From a virus: 24,573 bases of DNA. The stretch is from positions 1 to 24,573 of IMG/VR virus record IMGVR_UViG_3300046811_000165. One strand, written 5' to 3'. The notes below the pieces were generated by a model. The model searched no databases and was not told where the DNA came from. It was given only the letters and a program-made list of their open reading frames with translations. The position numbers were made by a program, and so were the translations under genes. Below, piece by piece: positions 13,104-20,000 of the stretch; the stretch's first letter is position 1; every line of letters begins with the position of its first letter.

Positions 13104-13906
13104 AGAGCCATCTTCCTCCTGCAATAGTCGTCCCACTGCGGTACGCGCTTCCACGTGTCGGGATACTTCTCAACTTCGTAAGCCATGGTGTTCCCGCCGT
13201 GGATTGAGCAGATCAGGCGCGGCTCGTCGGGCTCATTGGCGACTGACCGGAATTGTCCACCCTCCCACATAAAGCCGAGTTGCGCATTCATGCCGCTAAC
13301 GCCCAGGCACTTCACGCCGCGCCGCCAGACCACGTCTTCGGTGCTGCCGCCCTGCACGCCCGGCCGCGGCAGATCCGGGAAGGGATGCTCCAGCCACGTC
13401 TTGCGCCAGTAGCAGAGGCTGGCGCCGATGACCCATGACGGGCTCGCCACTGAATAAAGCCAAACTTCGCTGATGTCTTGCACCGGCATCGTACGTTCCA
13501 TCGGGCTCACATCCGATGGCCCGACCGTGCGCTTGCGCCAGAAAAGCGCCTCCCGGTACCCGACGCACTCCGCGCCGCTCGCCTGGAGCAGTGCCACCTG
13601 CTCGGCTATGCGGTTGGGGTGCGATACGTCGTCGTCATCCATGTGCAGGATGATGTCGCCATGGAACACGCCCGCCGCAAAGATCGCTTCGTTGCGCAAT
13701 GTGCCTATCGTCTTTGCCGAGAGGGTCGGCTCGCAGAGTAAGATATCCTCGCCGACGAATACGTCGCGCGATAGCCGTTCGCCCGTATTCCAGATGATCA
13801 ACCGCGTTTTGGCGTAGGTCTGCCGCCTGAAGCTCTCCACTGCGCGGCGTGCCATCTCGGGCCGGTCGCGCGTGAGCAGGATGGCGCACACTCTCGGCTC
13901 AGGCAT
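13100..13906 (-). CDS. GT2-family glycosyltransferase
   Basis: A 268-residue protein. VCAILLTRDRPEMARRAVES opens the GT-A fold, and LHMDDDDVSHPNRI at about residues 90-103 contains the D-D-D-D metal site. VIGASLCYWRKTW and STEDVVWRR follow at the acceptor side. It lacks membrane segments. It is the first transferase after the terminase, overlapping the 97-aa gene by 8 nt and coupled to the HNH gene by ATGA. It is closer to GT2 proteins found in phage genomes than to chain-forming synthases. The acceptor is unknown. Confidence 0.82.
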   Translation of the reverse strand: MPEPRVCAILLTRDRPEMARRAVESFRRQTYAKTRLIIWNTGERLSRDVFVGEDILLCEPTLSAKTIGTLRNEAIFAAGVFHGDIILHMDDDDVSHPNRIAEQVALLQASGAECVGYREALFWRKRTVGPSDVSPMERTMPVQDISEVWLYSVASPSWVIGASLCYWRKTWLEHPFPDLPRPGVQGGSTEDVVWRRGVKCLGVSGMNAQLGFMWEGGQFRSVANEPDEPRLICSIHGGNTMAYEVEKYPDTWKRVPQWDDYCRRKMAL

Positions 13907-14192
13907 TGCGTCTCTCCAGGATGCGCGCCTTGATCTGGGCGATACGCGCGCATCGTTCCACTTCAGTCAGGGCCGCCGGCGTAGCCGCGCCGGTCGGCTG
14001 GCCGTCTACCACCAGCACACGCACCGGGCCGGTGTTATCGGCGATGAGTTCGGCCTGCTTGCGAAAAAAGTCCACTCTGGCATCCATCGCCGTCTTGGAT
14101 GTCTCGGAATACCACTGATCACGGACCAATCCGGATTCCGCCTGCGCCTTCTTGAGGCCAACGTGATTGCGGGAATGCCGTACGGAACGCAT
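13899..14192 (-). CDS. 97-aa protein of unknown function, leaderless start
   Basis: The product starts MRSVRHSRNHVGLKKAQ and is largely helical, with a central VRVLVVDGQPTGAA. It is the first gene after the terminase and heads the glycosyltransferase island. No Shine-Dalgarno sequence is seen. Instead, a -10-like TAGAGT ends 6 nt before the ATG, with TTGCGC 17 bp further upstream, implying a leaderless mRNA from an operator-controlled promoter. No family recognised. Confidence 0.6.
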   Translation of the reverse strand: MRSVRHSRNHVGLKKAQAESGLVRDQWYSETSKTAMDARVDFFRKQAELIADNTGPVRVLVVDGQPTGAATPAALTEVERCARIAQIKARILERRNA

Positions 14193-14198
14193 GACGCC

Positions 14199-14228
14199 AC
14201 TCTATCACGCCGTGCGCAATTGCGCAAG
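14199..14228 (-). promoter_or_regulatory. Promoter with repeated operator (site 2)
   Basis: Minus strand: TTGCGC (14222-14227), 17-bp spacer, TAGAGT (14199-14204). The spacer starts with AATTGCGC so that GCGCAATTGCGC (14214-14225) is a perfect palindrome covering the -35 box. It lies in the 39-nt gap between the terminase stop and the ATG at 14192. Confidence 0.6.
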
Positions 14229-14231
14229 CGG

Positions 14232-16544
14232 CTATATAGGCGAGATCTGGTAGTCGCCGCCGATGGGCACACGCAGGGTCTGTGGTGCTGGATCGATCAG
14301 TAGTTCCGTTACGCCCCACACCAGCGCATCCATGCGGTCGGGCGACCGCTCCGAGCCCTGCGGCGTCCACCCGCACATCTGATCCTCCAACCGCTCGAAC
14401 GCGCCGGCATGGTGCACGCGCCCCTGTTCATAGAGCGAAGCCACCGGCTCGGCTCTGATGTACTTGCCACGGCTCGCACGCACTGCGCGGAAAGCTGCCA
14501 GCGGGTCAACCGCCCTCACGTTCATCGCGACGAGGTCGCCACCGTTATTGACTTCGCCCACGATCATGTTCGCCTGGCGCGAGCGGTACGCCGCCACTGC
14601 CACCTTCGCCCAGCCGAGCGGAGACTGCCGGCACGAGAGATCATCGAGCACCACCACATGTCCGCTGCGCGTCAAGGCGACTACCACGATGCCTGTCTCG
14701 TCGGATGTCGCGCTGGAACTCACCGCGGGATCGATGGCCACGACGATACGCACGATCAAATCCCACCGCACTTCGCCGGGCCTGATGCGCGTGGCATCGA
14801 TGAGCGCCCGCGTCCACAGTGCGCCGGGCACGTCTTCGAGTAGCTCGGCGTCCAGCTCCTGCCGGCCGATGCGCGTCCCTTCGTATTTGCGGATGATCGA
14901 GTCGAAGAAGGCCGGCGCCAAGTTCGCGCGGTTCTCATAGCTCGACGCCCGCGTTACCACCGTGTGGGGATCCCCGATGATGTCGCGCACGAGCTTGATC
15001 GGCTTCGGCGTGCTGGTGATGACGGCCTTCGGATCTTTCCCGAGGCGCAGGCCGAAGAGGAAGTTGTCCCAGGCGTCGGGGAATCGCCACGATGCGATCT
15101 CGTCGCACCATCCTGCTTCACAGTTATGAACCAGAATGCCGTTGGCGAAAAACTCGTGCTCTCCCTCAATCGTTAGGTCGTAGACTGGCAGCCGAAGCTT
15201 TAATGGTTCTACGGAATCGACTTCCCTCATGGAAAGCAACGGCGCACTTCCTTGAACAAAAAGTTGCGTTGGACCGCTTGGATAAGAACGCGACTCGGCA
15301 ATGACCGCAAATAATTTCCCTCGCCTGAATTGGTTCCCGGTTCGCGCAGGCCGCACGGTTGCAGAGCATCCCGCAATACTTTTGCGCTCTACGTTTGGCC
15401 GTGTACGGAGCTCCGCACTGTTCGCATATTCTGCGGTCGCCATGAAAGCCGCTGCGGAGCTTCTCCAGGCATCGGGTAGAGCAATATACGGCCGGCTTGG
15501 GAGCTCCGCTTCCATACGAAGCTCCACAGACAATGCATTTGAGCCGGCGCGTGCGGATTCGGATTTCTCGGTTGCGGCGCGATGCTTCCTGCGCTGCCTC
15601 TCGGGCTTTGTCTTTATATGGGTCGAGCTTCTCTCTGCAATGCAGTCGGCTGTGCGCGCCGCTCGATAGGAGCTCCAGGTTATCGATGCGATTATCGTGG
15701 ATATCCCCGTTAACGTGGTGAACGTGGTGGCCATCTGGGATTGGGCCGCGTTCGGACTTCCAAATCTCTCGATGAAGGAGCAATCGTGTCTGGTAGTAGC
15801 TCCCCCCTGGTTTTTTGTGCCAGATCCTCCCATCCCATTCGACGCAAGTGTCACACATATCCGGTGATCTCCTGTGCCTATTATGCTTCGTCCGTCCAAT
15901 GTGTTCAAGCTAAATACATCAGCGTTGGTACTAGTCATCCAAGCCTTAAGAACACGCCGCCGGCCGCGCCGCGTTAAGACATAATCTCCTGCTTTCACTG
16001 ATTCAATTGGAATTTCTGTCCCGTCCGCCATGAGCACCATAGTCCCGACCGAAAGACATTGCGGGCCGCGCAACCGTTCCGGCTCATCGGCAGAGAAAGT
16101 GTAAGCGACGGCGCCGGTGTGGAACGTGAGCAGCCGCTTGGAAGGCTCGTACATCGGCCTGTGATCGGGCGGGAAGACGGAGAGCAGCCCGCTTTCGCCC
16201 GATACCATGACGTCGCGCGCATCCGCCGCGGTCGGGCCCACGATGTGAATACGGCGATATCCCTGGCTCACCCACTCGCGTACGGTTTCGGCGCCAGTGC
16301 GCGTCTTGCCGAATCCGCGGCCAGCCTGCACGAGCCAGTAGCGCCACTCTTTGCGGATATTCGATGAGCCCGGGGTCCCGGGCGGAAGTTGATTCGGCCT
16401 GGCCGTGAAGCCGCGCCAGTCGTAGTTAATCCGTGCCCGTTCGGTCGGACTGAGCGATCGGTAGAACTCCGCTCGCCCGCTCTCGCTCAGCGATGCGAGC
16501 AACTCGAGCCCGGAGGGTTGATAGTGGATCTGCGAGGTTGACAT
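14232..16544 (-). CDS. Terminase large subunit interrupted by an intein
   Basis: A 770-residue precursor; 458 residues remain after removing the intein. The N-terminal SGLELLASLSESGRAEFY and YDWRGFTARPNQLPPG are typical of phage large terminases. QAGRGFGKT (73-81) is Walker A. The intein occupies residues 163-474, and immediately after it CEAGWCDEIASW gives Walker B with catalytic Glu 482. VVAIDPAVSSS (601-611, Asp605) and PDRMDALVW (735-743, Asp739) are the RNase-H-like nuclease metal sites. The protein drives ATP-dependent packaging and cuts the concatemer. Splicing must happen for the ATPase site to form. The start overlaps the small-subunit gene by 119 nt in another frame, yet the overlapped N-terminus looks genuinely conserved. 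Confidence 0.92.
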   Translation of the reverse strand: MSTSQIHYQPSGLELLASLSESGRAEFYRSLSPTERARINYDWRGFTARPNQLPPGTPGSSNIRKEWRYWLVQAGRGFGKTRTGAETVREWVSQGYRRIHIVGPTAADARDVMVSGESGLLSVFPPDHRPMYEPSKRLLTFHTGAVAYTFSADEPERLRGPQCLSVGTMVLMADGTEIPIESVKAGDYVLTRRGRRRVLKAWMTSTNADVFSLNTLDGRSIIGTGDHRICVTLASNGMGGSGTKNQGGATTRHDCSFIERFGSPNAAQSQMATTFTTLTGISTIIASITWSSYRAARTADCIAERSSTHIKTKPERQRRKHRAATEKSESARAGSNALSVELRMEAELPSRPYIALPDAWRSSAAAFMATAEYANSAELRTRPNVERKSIAGCSATVRPARTGNQFRRGKLFAVIAESRSYPSGPTQLFVQGSAPLLSMREVDSVEPLKLRLPVYDLTIEGEHEFFANGILVHNCEAGWCDEIASWRFPDAWDNFLFGLRLGKDPKAVITSTPKPIKLVRDIIGDPHTVVTRASSYENRANLAPAFFDSIIRKYEGTRIGRQELDAELLEDVPGALWTRALIDATRIRPGEVRWDLIVRIVVAIDPAVSSSATSDETGIVVVALTRSGHVVVLDDLSCRQSPLGWAKVAVAAYRSRQANMIVGEVNNGGDLVAMNVRAVDPLAAFRAVRASRGKYIRAEPVASLYEQGRVHHAGAFERLEDQMCGWTPQGSERSPDRMDALVWGVTELLIDPAPQTLRVPIGGDYQISPI
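15123..16058 (-). mobile_element. Intein in the terminase large subunit
   Basis: A 312-residue intein lies between extein residues Gln162 and Cys475. Block A: CLSVGTMVLMADGTEIPIE with Cys1. Block B: SIIGTGDHRI with the conserved His at about 227. Block F: VYDLTIEGEHEFFANG. Block G: ILVHN followed by Cys+1. All splicing residues (Cys1, block B His, penultimate His, terminal Asn, Cys+1) are present, so it should splice. Between block B and block F (residues about 231-450) the frame is open but has no LAGLIDADG or HNH motif and is Ser/Ala/Arg-rich. That stretch coincides with an HNH gene in another frame. The insertion point, just before Walker B, is a conserved active-site location favoured by inteins. 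Confidence 0.93.
15166..15858 (-). CDS. HNH homing endonuclease nested out of frame inside the intein
   Basis: A complete 230-residue protein, same strand as the terminase but a different frame. It begins MCDTCVEWDGRIWHKKPGG. Residues 27-72 hold an HNH_3-type domain: HREIWKSERGPIPDGHHVHH, then NGDIHDNRIDNLELLS. Three C-x2-C...C-x3-C zinc knuckles follow (starting CIVCG, CEQCG and CGHCR), likely DNA-recognition modules. It has its own ATG with AGGAG ten bases upstream (15869-15873) and its own TGA. It spans exactly the interval between intein blocks B and F. It probably cuts intein-less terminase genes to spread the intein. Its composition is less GC-rich than the exteins, suggesting separate origin. 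Confidence 0.85.
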   Translation of the reverse strand: MCDTCVEWDGRIWHKKPGGSYYQTRLLLHREIWKSERGPIPDGHHVHHVNGDIHDNRIDNLELLSSGAHSRLHCREKLDPYKDKAREAAQEASRRNREIRIRTRRLKCIVCGASYGSGAPKPAVYCSTRCLEKLRSGFHGDRRICEQCGAPYTAKRRAQKYCGMLCNRAACANREPIQAREIICGHCRVAFLSKRSNATFCSRKCAVAFHEGSRFRRTIKASAASLRPND

Positions 16545-16791
16545 CCAAAATTCCCATCATACCCCCGCTATGCTCAATTGAGCGCAGCTTTGGCCATTGG
16601 TACTGCGCGAGTTCGGCGTACATGCGCCCGCGAAGTTCCGGCTTCAGTGATGTGTCCATTGCGAGTATGGCCATTCCTTGTATGGGATCGCACCCGAGAG
16701 CCTTTAGCTTTGCGGAGATGGTGAGTTTGTTTCCGGTTCCGCGCTTACGGCCGCTGCCTGCCGGTTTCGGGGTGCCTGGTGCAAATGACAT
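16426..16791 (-). CDS. Putative terminase small subunit
   Basis: A 121-residue protein starting MSFAPGTPKPAGSGRKRGTGNK, the basic Gly/Arg-rich opening common in phage small terminases and DUF5681-type proteins. A helical body follows (LRGRMYAELAQYQWPKL), with a charged C-terminal helix (LRARVARIAERERA). It lies directly upstream of the large subunit and just after the methyltransferase gene. It would bind packaging-start DNA. The last 40 codons overlap the terminase start in another frame. Assignment rests on position and the N-terminus rather than a clear helix-turn-helix. Confidence 0.65.
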   Translation of the reverse strand: MSFAPGTPKPAGSGRKRGTGNKLTISAKLKALGCDPIQGMAILAMDTSLKPELRGRMYAELAQYQWPKLRSIEHSGGMMGILDVNLADPLSTLRARVARIAERERASGVLPIAQSDRTGTD

Positions 16792-16792
16792 G

Positions 16793-17821
16793 CTATTCAG
16801 CCGCTATTTTAGCCGATTCCTCAACCTGGAAAGCCATCTGCTCGACCTCTTCGGTCGCATCCGTCAAGGCTTTGGCTACGTTCTTAACTGCCTGCCGATA
16901 GTAGCTTGGCTTGAGTTCGACGCCGATTCCGCGCCGGCCGTTGCGCACCGCTTCGTAGACTTCGCTGCCAACTCCCATGCATGGGGTCAACACGGCTTCG
17001 CCGGGGTTGCTCCACAGTTCAATACACCTGGTGATCACGTCCAACTGCAAAGGGTGCAGGTGCTTTTCGTCCTCTTCGTCGCGCGCTTCCCTATACGGCA
17101 GCACGCCCTCTATCCGGGTCGCAGTGTTACCGCGAATGTCGTCCCACACGCATGAGGCATATTGTCGCCAGATCCAATGACTGTAGCGGTTCTCGATCTG
17201 GCTCCCCTTCCATCCGCGATAGCGCAGCAGATCTGCTGGAATCTTGCGTTCGCCCGCGTATCGCATAAGGCCGTGCGCGTGAGTGACCGGCACTGGATTC
17301 TTGCCGGCGCGCCGAAAGATGAGCAAATAGTCCGCGCCCGCCACCACGCAATCGCAGGAGTCCTCTACGATACTCTTGTGGGCTAGAGCCTTGGTCAGAG
17401 TCCGGTTGCGCACCTTCAGTGGCTCTTTCCAGATCGTAATGCGCGGGCTGGCCATTCGGAATCCGCAGCGTTCGTGCAATCGAATGATGTCACCGGGGAA
17501 ATCGGTGTAATGGTCCGTGCCGGTGTTGCCGCTCGGAACGTCCATGCAATGCACCACCGTCATGCGACCCGGCATCGTTACGCGCGAAATCTCGCGCACT
17601 AGGAATTCGTAATGCTGAAAGAATTCTTCGTAGGTGCGGGCGTTTGAAAGATCCTGATCGCTGCTGGAGTAGTGGTAAAGCGCGCCACCTCCCTCCGTTG
17701 CGAACGGTGGCGAGTAAACGGATAGATGCACCGATCCGTCCCGAATCCCTGGCAGGACCTTCATGCAGTCGCCGTTGTAAATCGCGTACCTGTCGGTGAT
17801 TACTTGGTCTTTCACAGCCAT
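16793..17821 (-). CDS. Site-specific DNA methyltransferase (SPPF type)
   Basis: A 342-residue amino-methyltransferase. YSPPF at 36-40 is catalytic motif IV in the S-P-P-F form, common in N4-cytosine and some N6-adenine enzymes. Near residues 283-305, VLTPCMGVGSEVYEA followed by RGIGVELK is the SAM-binding motif I/X region. Motif IV precedes motif I, a beta-class order. The middle region probably carries target recognition. It overlaps the helicase gene by 10 nt and is followed one base later by the small terminase. No cognate restriction nuclease is visible, so protection of phage DNA from host restriction is the likely role. Confidence 0.85.
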   Translation of the reverse strand: MAVKDQVITDRYAIYNGDCMKVLPGIRDGSVHLSVYSPPFATEGGGALYHYSSSDQDLSNARTYEEFFQHYEFLVREISRVTMPGRMTVVHCMDVPSGNTGTDHYTDFPGDIIRLHERCGFRMASPRITIWKEPLKVRNRTLTKALAHKSIVEDSCDCVVAGADYLLIFRRAGKNPVPVTHAHGLMRYAGERKIPADLLRYRGWKGSQIENRYSHWIWRQYASCVWDDIRGNTATRIEGVLPYREARDEEDEKHLHPLQLDVITRCIELWSNPGEAVLTPCMGVGSEVYEAVRNGRRGIGVELKPSYYRQAVKNVAKALTDATEEVEQMAFQVEESAKIAAE

Positions 17822-19398
17822 GCTGGTGTCTCCATTAGCTTTTCGTATTTTATCCCGCCGTCAATCCTGATGGCCTCGTGCATATGCTCAACGAGCCGCG
17901 CGAACATCTTGTCTGCCTGATCTCCCTTGCGCCGCATGTTTTCCATCGCTCCGCGCTGACCTTCGGTCGCTATGATGTCGTTGATTACCTCGTTTGGCTG
18001 GCCAAACCTCCAGCATCGCCGCACGCCCTGATAGTGTTGCTCGAAAGAGTGGCCTGCGAATTCCACAACGTGCGGGCAATGCTGCCAGTTCAATCCCCAT
18101 GCGCCGATCTTGTGTTTGGTCACCAAGCCCCGGAGTTGCCCACCGGCGAAGGCCTCGTACATTTCCTCTTTCTGTTCGTCCGGCATCGCGCCGTAAACCT
18201 GCTTGCAATCCGGCACAATTCGCTCGAGGTGATCTCCCTCGTCGTTCAACTGGCACCATATGACGAACGGCTTTCCGGTGTGCGCCGTGAGTTCGGCGGC
18301 CATCTCGCAACGTTCGGGAATCGTCCGGCGCTTCTCTTCCCGCTCCTCCTGCATGTTGGTCGCAGGCAGGGCGAACAGCATTCCATCCGCAAGCGTGCGC
18401 GTTTCAACGATGTGCTCGCGCTCAATCAACTTCGGCAATTTGAACCGCTTATCAGAGAACGGCCCGAAGTCGGAAGGCTTGCGGCCGGCGCGAGCCCATC
18501 CGCATACCCAACGCCAGAACGGAAGTTCCGCGTGTCCCTTGAATCGCCAGCCGGCACTTCGTGGTCCGCCCTGATTAATCGGTGCTCTCACGAGTCGGCG
18601 CATGTCGCTGGTGTTCTGATCGTTCTTGAAAAACCGATTCAACATGTCCACCTGTCCCATGACGCCGAGAGCTTCGCTGGACGTGCCGAGTTCGATGTAA
18701 TCATTTGGTGCGGCGGTCGCGGTCCACATCGAGCGGTACGGAATCGTTCGCAGGAATTCGGTCACATCCGCGCGCCTCTTGCCGTCGAACGCCTTGATTG
18801 CGCTCGATTCGTCGCACACTACCCCGGCGAAGTCTGCCGAATCGAAGTAATGCAGCTTTTCGTAATTGGTCACCACTACGCCTGGTTGTTTCGTCGGCCC
18901 GATGGTCCGCCGTACTTCAATCCCAAACTTTTGTCCCTCGCGTACCGTCTGAGCGGCCACGGCCAGCGGCGTCAATACCAGCACTGGACGGTTGGTCTTG
19001 CGAACAACGTTCTCGGCCCACACAAGCTGCATCGGCGTCTTGCCAAGTCCGCAGTCCGCGAATACTGCGCCGCGCCCGATTTCGCATATCCACTCAACAG
19101 CCGCCGCCTGGAAATCGAACAGAAACTCAGGCATCCAGATTGGCCTGAATCCAGACCGCGCGCCGCGTTGCGCCTTGGCGTCCAGAAAATCCTCGTAAGT
19201 CTTTTGTTTATCAAGTTCGGAAATCAACAGAATCTCCTCCTTCAGCCAGTCTCCGGCGCCCATCCATGCGCCCTCATTGTCCGTCCCGATTTCCAGAATG
19301 TGCGCCCGGCAGCTCGCCTGCTCTTCTCGGCACCGCTCAATTTCAGCATGGATTGCGCAGTTGCGCAAGTAATTTCTACCGGCTTGCATTTGTTTCAC
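17812..19398 (-). CDS. SNF2-like DEAD/DEAH-box helicase
   Basis: A 528-residue superfamily 2 ATPase. ADCGLGKT at 114-121 is Walker A; VLVLTPLAVAAQTV is motif Ia; VVTNYEKLHYF is the SNF2-like segment; CDESSAIK at 195-202 is the Walker B box; SMWTATAAPNDYIELGT is motif III. The C-terminal half holds the second RecA domain (GLVTKHKIGAWGLNW, then QRCWRFGQ-like QGVRRCWRFGQ with the arginine finger). Such phage helicases are often paired with a methyltransferase, as here. The start is a GTG at 19398 or ATG 19389, both without a good ribosome site; the N-terminal region (CAIHAEIERCREEQ) overlaps operator site 3. Confidence 0.85.
   Translation of the reverse strand: MKQMQAGRNYLRNCAIHAEIERCREEQASCRAHILEIGTDNEGAWMGAGDWLKEEILLISELDKQKTYEDFLDAKAQRGARSGFRPIWMPEFLFDFQAAAVEWICEIGRGAVFADCGLGKTPMQLVWAENVVRKTNRPVLVLTPLAVAAQTVREGQKFGIEVRRTIGPTKQPGVVVTNYEKLHYFDSADFAGVVCDESSAIKAFDGKRRADVTEFLRTIPYRSMWTATAAPNDYIELGTSSEALGVMGQVDMLNRFFKNDQNTSDMRRLVRAPINQGGPRSAGWRFKGHAELPFWRWVCGWARAGRKPSDFGPFSDKRFKLPKLIEREHIVETRTLADGMLFALPATNMQEEREEKRRTIPERCEMAAELTAHTGKPFVIWCQLNDEGDHLERIVPDCKQVYGAMPDEQKEEMYEAFAGGQLRGLVTKHKIGAWGLNWQHCPHVVEFAGHSFEQHYQGVRRCWRFGQPNEVINDIIATEGQRGAMENMRRKGDQADKMFARLVEHMHEAIRIDGGIKYEKLMETPAWL
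19340..19369 (-). promoter_or_regulatory. Repeated operator (site 3), inside the helicase 5' end
   Basis: Minus strand: TTGCGCAACTGCGCAA (19353-19368), one mismatch from the palindrome found at sites 1 and 2. TTGCGC at 19363-19368 has a poor TGAAAT at 17-bp spacing (19340-19345). Because it lies within the helicase coding sequence, it may be an operator or transcription roadblock rather than a promoter. Confidence 0.4.
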
Positions 19399-19633
19399 GG
19401 GGAACAGTTAGCGCTCTTCCCGCCTGTTTCAGGAGCTTTTGCCGGTATTTTCGCTGCTCCTTGGCGTGGCATTCCCGGCAATATCGCTGCCCGATTCGGC
19501 TTTCTTTCCGGCATCCGGCACCGCTACAGGTCATTTGGTTGTCAGCGTACAAAATATTTTCAATATCGCTTTCCTGGCGTTTCCAGCCCCTTGGCTGCAT
19601 CGCCGCTCTCGACGGCGTGTACCCCTCGGCCAT
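19376..19633 (-). CDS. 85-aa zinc-ribbon-like protein
   Basis: The product starts MAEGYTPSRAAMQPRGWKR. It contains CSGAGCRKESRIGQRYCREC, a compact C-x4-C...C-x2-C zinc site, followed by a basic helix (KYRQKLLKQAGR). ATG 19633 has AAGGA five bases upstream. It overlaps the helicase start by 23 nt. Small phage proteins of this type often bind nucleic acid. No specific family recognised. Confidence 0.6.
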   Translation of the reverse strand: MAEGYTPSRAAMQPRGWKRQESDIENILYADNQMTCSGAGCRKESRIGQRYCRECHAKEQRKYRQKLLKQAGRALTVPRETNASR

Positions 19634-19654
19634 TGTCCTTGCGGCGAACTGGCG

Positions 19655-19834
19655 CTAGGAATCCGCGCGAGCGATGCGGCATTGTCCCCACCTCGGGCGA
19701 AAGCCGGAGCAATCGGTGCTGTGCACGTCGTGATGCTGCCGGGCTGCCGCCTGGCGCTCGGTGACATTCCAGGCCGGCTCACACACGATTTGGTGCTTCG
19801 CATCGCAGGCCTCGCAGCGAAAATCCAGCACCAC
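19655..19834 (-). CDS. 59-aa Cys-containing protein
   Basis: I place the start at GTG 19834, preceded by AAGGAA; an earlier in-frame GTG at 19861 is possible. The protein has FRCEACDAKHQIVCEPAW and a later His/Cys-rich part (ARQHHDVHSTDCSGF), suggesting a metal site. It overlaps the 73-aa gene upstream by 56 nt in another frame, so one of the two is less certain. No family recognised. Confidence 0.5.
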   Translation of the reverse strand: MVLDFRCEACDAKHQIVCEPAWNVTERQAAARQHHDVHSTDCSGFRPRWGQCRIARADS

Positions 19835-20000
19835 GCTTTCCTTGCCGTTCGAACGCCTCACGCTTTACCTCCGCTTCGATTTCGTATGCCCTGATCCAAG
19901 CCGCCGAGAAGCCCTCTTCGCCGTATCGCCAAATTTCCCGCGCGCGCTTGTCAATGGCCGCCACCACTGCCCGGTCTGTGCGCTCGCTCGCCTTCGCCAT
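19779..20000 (-). CDS. 73-aa helical protein of unknown function
   Basis: The product starts MAKASERTDRAVVAAIDKRA and continues IWRYGEEGFSAAWIRAYEI, a charged helical protein. Its ATG shares one base with the stop of the NinB-like gene (TGATG). The C-terminal part, where it overlaps the next gene, is Arg-rich and less gene-like. The family is unknown. Confidence 0.6.
   Translation of the reverse strand: MAKASERTDRAVVAAIDKRAREIWRYGEEGFSAAWIRAYEIEAEVKREAFERQGKRGAGFSLRGLRCEAPNRV

Noticed and set aside
15166-15880. Reading the central intein frame as an in-frame endonuclease
   Set aside because: That frame shows no LAGLIDADG or HNH pattern. The HNH motifs and zinc knuckles are all in the other frame.
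17878-19764. A 628-codon plus-strand open frame
   Set aside because: It is antisense to the clearly conserved helicase and the next genes. It has no motif or ribosome site and is explained by high GC at codon positions that suppresses antisense stops.
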